Shown: positions 1 through 5,851 of the stretch, one piece after another
How the letters are laid out: the number at the start of each line of letters is the position of its first letter
How positions within the stretch are numbered: the stretch's first letter is position 1
From: an uncultured Bacteroidales bacterium
GTDB lineage: Bacteria > Bacteroidota > Bacteroidia > Bacteroidales > Paludibacteraceae
Assembly (NCBI GenBank): GCA_946615455.1
Contig: CAMOHN010000065.1
Span: 1 to 6,143 of the forward strand
DNA: 6,143 nt
Reading direction: 5' to 3'
The notes under the pieces: model-generated
Told to the model about the DNA's origin: nothing
Databases searched by the model: none
What the model saw: the letters and a program-made list of their open reading frames with translations, nothing else
Made by a program: the position numbers and the translations under genes

Positions 1-362
1 AGCAGGCGATCGACCGGTGTTTCAGCCAATTCGTTACCATTTTTGGAAGTAATCAGATTGCTTTCGGCATTCTGTTGAGTGATGATTTTTACTTGCTGCT
101 CAAGGTCTTTGAGGGGGAAACCGCGTTCGGCCATCAGGTCATTGATTTTTGCTATGGCGAGTTTAAGATCCATATCGTTTTGCAGCGCCTTCTGGTAGTC
201 GGGGACAACTTGTTCAAGACCTTGGTTGTTGATGGTCTGCACATAACCGTGTTTGTTGCACCACACGTCACTGGGCACAACCATCAAGGTGGGTTTCTTG
301 GCTTGCGCAAAGCCCAATAGAGCCATACCCAAGCAGATGGTTAGGAAGAATATACGTTTCAT
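1..362 (-). CDS. DUF6175-like exported protein, N-terminal part (runs off the left edge)
   Basis: An open frame starting at ATG 362-360 runs to the window edge, giving 120 residues with no stop. It begins MKRIFFLTICLGMALLGFAQ, a clear Sec signal peptide with probable signal peptidase I cleavage near FA|QAKK. The mature start KKPTLMVVPSDVWC, followed by a charged helical stretch (INDLMAERGFPLKDLEQQV) and a later SKNGNELAETPVDRL segment, resembles from memory the Bacteroidales family DUF6175, whose members are exported and of unknown function. The gene is the last visible one of a leftward cluster, 21 bases downstream of the lipoprotein gene. It is probably co-transcribed with that gene and its paralogue, which suggests a shared envelope role. 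It is partial only because the window ends; nothing suggests a broken gene. I am confident of the exported coding sequence, and moderately so of the family. Confidence 0.82.
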   Translation of the reverse strand, partial: MKRIFFLTICLGMALLGFAQAKKPTLMVVPSDVWCNKHGYVQTINNQGLEQVVPDYQKALQNDMDLKLAIAKINDLMAERGFPLKDLEQQVKIITQQNAESNLITSKNGNELAETPVDRL

Positions 363-383
363 GGTTGAAAGGATTTAGTCTGT

Positions 384-884
384 TTATCGGGGAAGAATAC
401 CATCCTCAATTAGTTTGGCTTTGAGTTGGGTACGATAGACGCAAACCGTCACTTGGGCTTGGGTCTGTGCGTTGGTCTTCTGGTATTTGGTCGAGAAGAG
501 GCGTTTTTCTTTCATCGAGCAGTACTTTTCAAACTCACCGCCTCGGGCAAAGAACGCATTGAAGTAGTCTTCGTATTTCTCTTTGGCATTGACTTCCATG
601 AGCAGTGGTTTGAGCACTCCCGAAGTGGAAGGAGCCGTACCAGTTGCGAACTGTATCTGATTGAATATGACATCATAGACAGCGTTCTTGCGGGCTTGCT
701 CATATGCATCCATTGCATTGCGGGCGCGCCCCCAAGCACGAATGGTGTACGAGCCGTCCAACTCGGTGCCGATGACACGGCTGTCGTAGTCATAGTAGGC
801 TTGCGACTTTTGCGAGCCACAAGAAGCCAACAGGCTCAGCATTGCTATACCCGCCAACAAAAGAAGAATGTTCTGCTTTTTCAT
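384..884 (-). CDS. Small lipoprotein, paralogue of the adjacent secreted protein
   Basis: This 166-residue protein has a lipoprotein signal: a hydrophobic stretch from residue 6, then the lipobox LASC with Cys22 as the acylation site, followed by a Gly-Ser-Gln linker. It is expected to sit in the inner or outer membrane facing the periplasm. The mature part has a beta-strand segment GSYTIRAW (44-51), then a helix ending in EQARKNAVYDVIF (62-74), then YEDYFNAFFARGGEFEKY (104-121) and a C-terminal strand-rich part. These blocks match the upstream neighbour in the same order (GTYLVKVW, EQCMKNAVHGVIF, YADYFKTFFGDKGEYYKY), so the two are tandem paralogues. The strand-then-Ala-rich-helix layout is loosely like LPP20/FlgT-type periplasmic domains, which is inference only. 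It lies 27 bases after the paralogue and 21 before the DUF6175-like gene. The ATG at 884 is the natural start because the signal peptide begins there. The function is unknown. Confidence 0.88.
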   Translation of the reverse strand: MKKQNILLLLAGIAMLSLLASCGSQKSQAYYDYDSRVIGTELDGSYTIRAWGRARNAMDAYEQARKNAVYDVIFNQIQFATGTAPSTSGVLKPLLMEVNAKEKYEDYFNAFFARGGEFEKYCSMKEKRLFSTKYQKTNAQTQAQVTVCVYRTQLKAKLIEDGILPR

Positions 885-911
885 AGAGCTTGTTATATAT
901 TAAGTTGTAAA

Positions 912-1406
912 TCAAAAGCCTGAACCTAACGAACGGATTACACCGGCTTGTTCAAGGGCTTTGCGCAATTCGTCTTTTTTGACGGACACAATCATACCGA
1001 CCTTGTACTGCTTACCCACCTTAACGATTTCAGTAGGAGCAGAGGTGGTGGACACATACTTGTAGTACTCTCCTTTGTCGCCAAAGAAAGTCTTGAAGTA
1101 GTCGGCATACTCTTGCTCAACACCTGCACGGGCAGCCAGGGCACGCTGTGCCACACAGCCGTCACCGCCGGTAAAGCCCTTGAAGATAACTCCGTGAACG
1201 GCATTCTTCATGCACTGTTCGGTAGCGACTTTTTTGTTTTTGGAGTAACTCCACACCTTGACCAAGTAGGTGCCTTGCGTGCCGTTGCCAGCGCACTCTA
1301 ACTCATAGCGGAATAGTTCAGTGTCTTTGTCAGCTTTTTTCTTGGAGCCGGCAAAGACTGGCATGCAGAGCAGCATGACCATAAAGAGATAAACAATTTT
1401 TCTCAT
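912..1406 (-). CDS. Secreted periplasmic protein, paralogue of the adjacent lipoprotein
   Basis: This 164-residue protein starts MRKIVYLFMVMLLCMPVFAG. The signal peptide most likely is cut by signal peptidase I after VFA (residue 19); Cys14 lacks a good lipobox, so it is probably soluble or peripherally bound in the periplasm, unlike its lipidated partner. The mature start is Lys-rich (SKKKADKD). Residues 45-75 align without gaps to residues 44-74 of the neighbouring lipoprotein (13 of 31 identical by eye, including Trp52, Glu63-Gln64, KNAV and VIF). Residues 101-119 align again with 10 of 19 identical. The segment between them is five residues shorter here. It is the first of three tightly packed leftward genes for exported proteins. 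No promoter with a full TAnnTTTG match was found just upstream, so transcription may start before the hydrolase gene. The family and function are not recognised. Confidence 0.87.
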   Translation of the reverse strand: MRKIVYLFMVMLLCMPVFAGSKKKADKDTELFRYELECAGNGTQGTYLVKVWSYSKNKKVATEQCMKNAVHGVIFKGFTGGDGCVAQRALAARAGVEQEYADYFKTFFGDKGEYYKYVSTTSAPTEIVKVGKQYKVGMIVSVKKDELRKALEQAGVIRSLGSGF

Positions 1407-1461
1407 AGTGGCGATTGATTTATTGGTTGTTATTCAGAAGATTATTTCAAAATAGAGGTTC

Positions 1462-2376
1462 TTAATATTGATTTTCTTTATATAGTTGTTTGGCGGTTTT
1501 TCGGCTATTCTCGGTGGGCTGGAAGTCCTTGTCGCGCAGGGTGATGTCTTGCCATAGGTAACGCTGCTGTACCACATAGTGCTTGACAAACAGATTGAGT
1601 TCGTCCACGGTCTTTGGGCCGGCAAAGCACACTTCGTGTCCGAGGTCTGTAAAGCGATAGACAGCATAGGGATAGCCGTTCTTGTCCAAATGTTTGACAA
1701 GGGCATCGGCACCATACATGCCGCGTTTGCCGAAGACGATGGATTTATAAGGTACTATTCCATCTACTGTGCCATGAAAGAGCAAAGTGGGTGCAGGTTG
1801 TTGAGCCCATGTCAATTTGCCTTGTCGGGTATAGATGGCTCCGCTGTAAGCCACCACGGCGGCGGGCTTCCAATCCTTAGGCAATTCTGCGGCGTATGGC
1901 AAGTCGTTGCAGCGGCCATAGTCGATGAGCAATGCCGTGATGGCTCCTGCCGACGAACCTTCAAGAATGATTTTGGACATGTCAATCGAGAGGTTTTGGT
2001 GGTGCTTATCAAGGTAAGCGATGGCCGCTGCACAGTCTTCGGCTGCCATAAACATGGCGTTTGCCAATGCCTCCAAACCGGCAAAACCTGCGGTCTTGAG
2101 GTTCTTCATACCGAGGCGATAATCAATAGCTACCACAGTGTAACCACAGTCGGTTAGTTGTCGGCAATAGGTTGAGTCCCACGGATGGCGGCGTGAGCCG
2201 GTGTAGTAACCACCGCCGAACATGTGCAGGACGGTATAGCCGTTTGGAGATGTTGCTGGTTGATAGACATCCAGATACAGCGTCGAATCGCGCTCCACAT
2301 AGGCGTAACTCACCTGCGCTGACGCAGCATGGCTCAATAGAAATAGCAAGGATATTATAATTGTTGTTCTTCTCAT
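1462..2376 (-). CDS. Secreted alpha/beta-hydrolase (carboxylesterase/lipase-like)
   Basis: This is a 304-residue serine hydrolase. The signal peptide MRRTTIIISLLFLLSHAASA is followed by probable cleavage at ASA|QVS, so it acts outside the cytoplasm. The alpha/beta-hydrolase signatures are in order: an oxyanion-hole motif HMFGGGYYTG (51-60), the strand VVAIDYRLG (81-89), the nucleophile elbow GSSAG (140-144, Ser142), the acid region HGTVDGIVPY (201-210, Asp205) and the catalytic His247 in DLGHEVCF. This matches the esterase/lipase group related to the BD-FAE and acetyl-xylan-esterase-like enzymes; the substrate cannot be told from sequence. A polar tail of about 35 residues follows the core. 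I chose ATG 2376 because a TTG at 2382 would add only two residues ahead of an already complete signal peptide. The stop is 55 bases from the next gene, with no hairpin seen, so it may lead a four-gene transcript. Confidence 0.9.
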   Translation of the reverse strand: MRRTTIIISLLFLLSHAASAQVSYAYVERDSTLYLDVYQPATSPNGYTVLHMFGGGYYTGSRRHPWDSTYCRQLTDCGYTVVAIDYRLGMKNLKTAGFAGLEALANAMFMAAEDCAAAIAYLDKHHQNLSIDMSKIILEGSSAGAITALLIDYGRCNDLPYAAELPKDWKPAAVVAYSGAIYTRQGKLTWAQQPAPTLLFHGTVDGIVPYKSIVFGKRGMYGADALVKHLDKNGYPYAVYRFTDLGHEVCFAGPKTVDELNLFVKHYVVQQRYLWQDITLRDKDFQPTENSRKTAKQLYKENQY

Positions 2377-2378
2377 CT

Positions 2379-2513
2379 TCAATATGTGTTAACTATTTGG
2401 TTGAGTTTTTGAAGACGTTCGCCCAGCGGCATACCTTCGTTGATAAAGACGGCATTTAGATTCTCCATATTGCTCAAACAGATCAACTGGTTAATAAATC
2501 CAGTCTTGTTGTT
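2379..2513 (-). pseudogene. Remnant of the C-terminus of a KilA-N/ORF6N-domain protein
   Basis: In the frame ending at the TGA of 2381-2379, an uninterrupted stretch of 44 codons reads back to a TAA at 2516-2514. It contains QLICLSNMENLNAVFINEG followed by MPLGERLQKLNQIV. From memory this resembles the tail shared by Bacteroidales KilA-N/ORF6N proteins, with its pattern QL..L.N.E.LNA..I.EG....ERL..LN.IA. No DNA-binding domain, start codon with a signal, or longer frame precedes it. An internal ATG at 2468 would give only 29 residues. The most likely reading is a decayed or truncated gene, cut just upstream of this point. Its stop codon lies two bases before the hydrolase ATG, so the former gene may have been directly in front of it. 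The identification rests on pattern recognition and is uncertain; a small translated leader peptide is the alternative. Confidence 0.5.
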
Positions 2514-2582
2514 TTATATGTTCCGACAAGGACTGTGCTAACAGAGGATATATGTTCTAATGAAATCATATTGATTTTGGTC

Positions 2583-2921
2583 TCATACTTTTGGTGTGCG
2601 GATGTGGTGAGGCATGTCGAATGGGATTTCCATGGAGAACTCGATGAGTCCGGCAAACTTGCCGTCCTTGTACCATGGCGTTTGGTAGATGAGTTTCTTG
2701 ATGCCGTTCTTCTCGATGGTATAGACATTCTTTTCTTCGTTGGCATAGAGCCGGCGAAGAATTTCGGCGGCATGAGGAGGATGGCATTCGTAGAGGTTCT
2801 TCCCGATAATCTTTTGCCCATGGCTATTGACATCGGCAGAGTGTTGATTCATATCCAGTATATTGCCATCGCAATCACTAATAGTGATAGCAATGGGTAA
2901 TTCTTCAAAATAGGCCTCCAT
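2583..2921 (-). CDS. Stand-alone single-PAS-domain protein
   Basis: This is a 112-residue cytoplasmic protein with no signal peptide or membrane segment, consisting of essentially one PAS domain. It has the opening strand IAITISDCDGNILDMNQ (10-26), the helix region with GKNLYECHPPHAAEILRRL (40-58) and the closing strands KKLIYQTPWYKDGKFAGLIE (75-94). The CHPP segment and the IYQTPWYKDG.FAGLIEF strand resemble the PAS domain that sits at the end of DUF438 proteins (PAS_10 type). Such domains bind small ligands or cofactors, but no ligand can be named here. There is no kinase, GGDEF or DNA-binding part, so any output must go through a partner. It is transcribed from its own promoter, back to back with the lipid kinase gene. 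ATG 2921 is supported by a short leader of about 20 bases after the predicted promoter. Confidence 0.85.
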   Translation of the reverse strand: MEAYFEELPIAITISDCDGNILDMNQHSADVNSHGQKIIGKNLYECHPPHAAEILRRLYANEEKNVYTIEKNGIKKLIYQTPWYKDGKFAGLIEFSMEIPFDMPHHIRTPKV

Positions 2922-2947
2922 AATTCACACGAATGTTTAATAGACCG

Positions 2948-2980
2948 CAAAGGTACATAGAAAAAAGCGGGAAAAACAAA
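2948..2980 (-). promoter_or_regulatory. Bacteroidetes-type promoter for the PAS gene
   Basis: On the minus strand TACCTTTG (2955-2948) matches the Bacteroidetes -7 element TAnnTTTG exactly. A TTTG (2980-2977) lies 21 bases upstream, within the usual -33 spacing. Transcription would start near 2942, leaving a leader of about 20 bases before ATG 2921. A second TTTG at 2986-2983 is too far (27 bases) for the usual spacing. Confidence 0.72.
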
Positions 2981-3010
2981 GACAAAACACTTTTTATCAG
3001 AAAAACAGTT

Positions 3011-3018
3011 TACATTTG
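3011..3018 (+). promoter_or_regulatory. Bacteroidetes-type -7 element for the lipid kinase gene
   Basis: TACATTTG matches TAnnTTTG exactly and would start transcription around 3022-3025, giving a leader of only about 12-15 bases to ATG 3037. Only a weak T-rich -33 region (TTTTT at 2991-2995, spacing slightly short) is present. It lies about 30 bases from the divergent PAS promoter without overlapping it. This also argues against a TTG start at 3016, which lies within the element. Confidence 0.6.
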
Positions 3019-3025
3019 CGTCAAA

Positions 3026-3030
3026 AAGGA
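3026..3030 (+). promoter_or_regulatory. Shine-Dalgarno-like AAGGA that decides the kinase start
   Basis: AAGGA lies six bases before ATG 3037. It is the clearest ribosome binding site in the window, which otherwise shows the A-rich, weakly Shine-Dalgarno leaders usual in Bacteroidales. It supports ATG 3037 over TTG 3016. Confidence 0.65.
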
Positions 3031-3036
3031 AAAAAT

Positions 3037-4002
3037 ATGTCCCCACTCTTTGTACTAATCAATCCTTATTCAGGTCAAAAAGCACTGCGCAGGCAACGGC
3101 TATACCTATTTGAGTTATTACGTCGCCGGCAGGAAGCATTTAGTTATCAGGTTACAGAATATGCAGGTCATGCTGTCGAATTATCTCGCCAAGCAGTCGA
3201 GGACGGTTTTCGCCGTTTACTCATATTGGGAGGAGACGGAACGCTCAACGAGGCAATTAACGGCATCATGACTGCCAACATTACACCCGAGGATAGGCAG
3301 CAAGTGCAGATTGGTCTGATGCCACGGGGTACGGGAAATGATTTTGCACGTTACTGGCAGTTGGACAAGCATTACCGCCGGTCGTTAGACCGCTTTTTCT
3401 CGGGGAAGGCTCACCCTTTGGACATTGGTTGTCTTACTTTTTACCGCAACGGAGAGACCTACCATCGATATTTTGTCAATTCCATCGGCTTTGGGGTTGA
3501 TCCGCTCACATGTGTCTATGCCGACAAGCTTAAACCCTATATAGGGTCACATGCCATCAATTACCTGTTCGGTTTGTTCCGTGCACTTCGTAAGCAACAA
3601 CCTATTCCGATGACCATATATGCCGACGGTGAACCACTACCCATGAATTGGAAGGAAGACGGAGAGGCACGATACGATGGTTCACTATACACAATGAACA
3701 TAGGCAATGGTCCTTATTCGGGCGGTGGTATCCGCCAAAATCCGACAGCCGATCCGACGGACGGGGTATTGAATGGTATGCTGGTTGCCAAACCTACTTT
3801 TCGCCAAATTCTTCGGGCTTTGCCCCGATTATTCAACGGTCGGCTGACCGATATACCATTTGTGCATAGCCTGACAGGAAAAGACATCAAAATAGAAACG
3901 AGCAAGCACCTATTGGTCGAGACCGATGGTATCTTGCTCCATTTCACGGGCAGTTGCCGAGTTCAATGTCTGCACCATGCCCTGCAATTAGTCGTAGCTT
4001 GA
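3037..4002 (+). CDS. Diacylglycerol kinase family lipid kinase (DagK_cat / YegS type)
   Basis: This is a 321-residue cytoplasmic or membrane-associated lipid kinase. It has the N-terminal nucleotide-fold start LFVLINPYSGQKA (4-16), the hallmark GGDGTLNEAING (65-76), PRGTGNDFAR (96-105), and the C-terminal beta-rich domain with NGPYSGGGIRQNPTADPTDG (224-243) and LLVETDGI (292-299). Family members phosphorylate diacylglycerol, sphingoid bases or related lipids with ATP; which lipid is used here is not evident. Bacteroidales make sphingolipids, so a sphingosine-like substrate is possible, but that is inference. Length and motif order are normal, with no truncation. The last motif has Ile where many relatives have Glu or Gln after DG. 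The gene has its own promoter and ends in a hairpin terminator, so it is monocistronic. It is convergent with the dipeptidase gene, with 31 bases between stops. Confidence 0.93.
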   Translation: MSPLFVLINPYSGQKALRRQRLYLFELLRRRQEAFSYQVTEYAGHAVELSRQAVEDGFRRLLILGGDGTLNEAINGIMTANITPEDRQQVQIGLMPRGTGNDFARYWQLDKHYRRSLDRFFSGKAHPLDIGCLTFYRNGETYHRYFVNSIGFGVDPLTCVYADKLKPYIGSHAINYLFGLFRALRKQQPIPMTIYADGEPLPMNWKEDGEARYDGSLYTMNIGNGPYSGGGIRQNPTADPTDGVLNGMLVAKPTFRQILRALPRLFNGRLTDIPFVHSLTGKDIKIETSKHLLVETDGILLHFTGSCRVQCLHHALQLVVA

Positions 4003-4030
4003 TTGTTCAGCTGGACGACTTGTTATTTTT
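3990..4030 (+). terminator. Rho-independent terminator of the lipid kinase gene
   Basis: The arms AGTCGT (3990-3995) and ACGACT (4015-4020) pair fully. AGC (3996-3998) pairs with GCT (4010-4012) after a two-base GG bulge, closing an 11-base loop. TGTTATTTTT (4021-4030) follows. The hairpin contains the kinase stop codon (4000-4002), and the T-rich tail reaches almost to the dipeptidase stop. In the opposite direction there is no T-run, so it acts mainly on the plus strand. Confidence 0.65.
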
Positions 4031-4033
4031 ATA

Positions 4034-5713
4034 TCAGAACCCTGCCCAGAACTTGCGCCAGTAGGACAAGTAGAGTTCGTCCCAACGCAGCACGACGGCT
4101 CCGACGAAGTCGGCCGTATAGTCGTTGAGGAGTGCGGTAGCTTGTTCGGGCTGTTCGGCAGCCATTTCTTGATAGGTTTTCTCAATGAAAGGCAGTTCGC
4201 GCAATCCTTTGTCAAGGAAGCGTTCGCGAGCGGGTTCGAGCGTCTTGCGGCAGATGCCCCAACGCACGGCAGAGAGTTTATTGGTTCGGCGCAAATGCCA
4301 CAACAGACAGTCCTCGCGATAGCGGTGCTGACCGCAGATTTTGAGCATCTGCGGCAGGTCGGTAGTGCCGGCAAAGATGGGGAAGCGCGGGCTTTGTCCG
4401 GGATTGTCCAGAGACATCCAGCACACACCGCCGATAGCGTCGGGCATGCCTTTGCGCGCTTGGATGATGGTTGAATAGGCGCACTGGGGAACGGCGATGG
4501 TGCGTACCCAGTCGAACCGCTCGTCGCCGGTCATGGCATAGTAGGCGCTAATTTCGTCGAAACGCATCCACGGATTGGCAAAAGGAGAAACAATACTGTC
4601 TTTGTCTTCCCACTTGGTTTGACTAAACAACTGTCTACCCTTTTTAGGAACACGCATGAGTTGGGTGAGGTCTATGTTGGTGCCTTCATAGTATGAGCCG
4701 AGAAGGCGATTGACCTCTTTGACGGTAACCGGTTGGTCCGGACGGACGCTGAGCGGTAATTCGTCCATGTCGCTATTCAAACCGAGCGATGGAGCCAGTT
4801 GCTGCAAGACGAAGAGTTCGCGTGTGGAATAGTTCTTCATCTCGCCTGCGTAGTTAGCACCACTGTATGCCCGCCAGAAGGAGAACTCGCTTTTGCCGTC
4901 CCACAGCCCTAATTTACGAGCCACGGCAAAGACATTGGCGGAAGCCATCACGTTGTCGCTCACAAGAGGTTGGTAGGGTGCTTTCTTGTTTTTCTTCACC
5001 TTGACAGGTTTAGGTTCGGCCAGCGGAGCGAGACTGCCGATACGGCTGATGTTAGCTGACACGCACACCTCGTTGTCGGGAATGCGGCAGGCTGCCCATA
5101 CAGCACCAATTTGGTCAGGACCTTCGCCCTGAATCTCAAAAATCCACGCCTCGTTGGGGTCGATGATGGTCAGGCACTCACCTCCGTCACGATAGCCATA
5201 TTCGTATGCCAACTCGCCCATGTAGAGGATAGCCTCACGGGCAGTACTGCACCGTTGTAAGGCAAGGCGTTGCAACTCCTCAATCATAAGCAACCCTTTG
5301 CTGTTGCGCAACGTGTCCTTGCCGCCATAGGTAGTCTCACCCATCGCTAATTGTTTTTCGTTCATGCAGGGATAGGCGGTGTCCAACACGCGGAAAGTGC
5401 GTCCCGCTTTCTGTCGTACTTGTCCGGTCACTTTGACACCGTCACGGCTACCCGGGTACTCGGTATGCATATTGCCGGTAACGACATCTACCAGCGTATC
5501 GTTCTTATACTCGACTGCCGGCAGCCAGCGCATCCATGTGCGATACCACGAGTCGCAGGTATGACTGGTGATGGCAGAGCCATCGTCTGACGCGCCCGGG
5601 GCTACCAATATGCTGGTGCAGTTGTCCCCGATGGTGGGTTGTTCGTCATAGTCTTGGGCGGTGAGGGGCAGAGCAATGGTCAGACAAAGAATCCAAAAGA
5701 GGTGTTTTTTCAT
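4034..5713 (-). CDS. Exported C69-family dipeptidase
   Basis: This is a 559-residue member of peptidase family C69, an Ntn-hydrolase fold in which a cysteine exposed at the mature N-terminus is the nucleophile. The signal peptide MKKHLFWILCLTIALPLTA is followed by a short segment QDYDEQPTIGDN and then Cys32 in CTSILVAPGASDDGSAITSH, matching the family start C[TS].+.G..AS.DGS. Later landmarks are MNEKQLAMGETTYGG (about 117-131), YGYRDGGECLTIIDPNEAW (172-190, strongly typical) and FEIQGEGPDQIGAVW. A Lys-rich loop (235-244, KPVKVKKNKK) follows the CVSANISRIG strand. It should cleave dipeptides or short peptides in the periplasm. An in-frame ATG at 5725 would add MSFN; I prefer 5713 because MKK opens a normal signal peptide. 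No clear promoter was found; the EF-G terminator lies just upstream. The gene appears intact. Confidence 0.92.
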   Translation of the reverse strand: MKKHLFWILCLTIALPLTAQDYDEQPTIGDNCTSILVAPGASDDGSAITSHTCDSWYRTWMRWLPAVEYKNDTLVDVVTGNMHTEYPGSRDGVKVTGQVRQKAGRTFRVLDTAYPCMNEKQLAMGETTYGGKDTLRNSKGLLMIEELQRLALQRCSTAREAILYMGELAYEYGYRDGGECLTIIDPNEAWIFEIQGEGPDQIGAVWAACRIPDNEVCVSANISRIGSLAPLAEPKPVKVKKNKKAPYQPLVSDNVMASANVFAVARKLGLWDGKSEFSFWRAYSGANYAGEMKNYSTRELFVLQQLAPSLGLNSDMDELPLSVRPDQPVTVKEVNRLLGSYYEGTNIDLTQLMRVPKKGRQLFSQTKWEDKDSIVSPFANPWMRFDEISAYYAMTGDERFDWVRTIAVPQCAYSTIIQARKGMPDAIGGVCWMSLDNPGQSPRFPIFAGTTDLPQMLKICGQHRYREDCLLWHLRRTNKLSAVRWGICRKTLEPARERFLDKGLRELPFIEKTYQEMAAEQPEQATALLNDYTADFVGAVVLRWDELYLSYWRKFWAGF

Positions 5714-5752
5714 ATTGAAAGACATTGAAAAGTTGAATAAGGTGTTAGGTGA

Positions 5753-5812
5753 CTAAACAAACTCCGCCTCCCTTTCTGCGTTTAGCAAAACAGCGCATAA
5801 AGGAGGCGGAGT
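5753..5812 (-). terminator. Strong hairpin terminator downstream of the EF-G family gene
   Basis: The arms ACTCCGCCTCC (5761-5771) and GGAGGCGGAGT (5802-5812) pair perfectly over 11 bases. Pairing continues inward through CTTT/AAAG-like and TGCG/CGCA segments with one bulge and one mismatch, to a 13-base loop (5781-5793). On the minus strand the second arm is followed by TTGTTTAG, a T-rich tail. It sits 40 bases after the EF-G stop and ends about 45 bases before the dipeptidase start. Confidence 0.8.
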
Positions 5813-5851
5813 GACTTATGAAAAGACTATAAGTCTTCGGTTAGGAAGTCA

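Noticed and set aside
426..923. Plus-strand frame of 165 codons opposite the lipoprotein gene
   Set aside because: The minus-strand frame has a lipobox signal peptide and a paralogue with matching motifs; the plus-strand product has no recognisable feature and is a shadow.
1579..2157. Plus-strand frame of 192 codons opposite the hydrolase gene
   Set aside because: The opposite strand carries a complete alpha/beta-hydrolase with all catalytic motifs; this frame is antisense shadow.
2515..2557. Nine-base direct repeat TATATGTTC (2515-2523 and 2549-2557) between the PAS gene and the KilA-N-like remnant
   Set aside because: It is short and AT-rich, with no insertion between the copies that resembles an element; it could be a chance repeat or a deletion scar, but cannot be supported.
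2483..2833. Second minus-strand frame overlapping the PAS gene
   Set aside because: It overlaps the PAS gene in another frame, shows no domain-like pattern and has low-complexity Ser/Arg/Thr content typical of a shadow.
2535..2900. Plus-strand frame opposite the PAS gene
   Set aside because: It has no signal or motif and no promoter; the PAS frame on the other strand is convincing and has its own promoter.
3016..3036. TTG start that would extend the lipid kinase by seven residues
   Set aside because: The TTG lies inside the -7 promoter element TACATTTG, and ATG 3037 has a good AAGGA site and begins directly at the family's first conserved strand.
5823..5837. Small hairpin AAGACT-ATA-AGTCTT after the EF-G stop
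   Set aside because: The stem has six mostly weak pairs and a three-base loop; the nearby 5761-5812 hairpin is a far better terminator, so this was not listed separately.
5714..5851. Bacteroidetes promoter for the dipeptidase gene
   Set aside because: No TAnnTTTG match was found on the minus strand in this gap, so no promoter was annotated.
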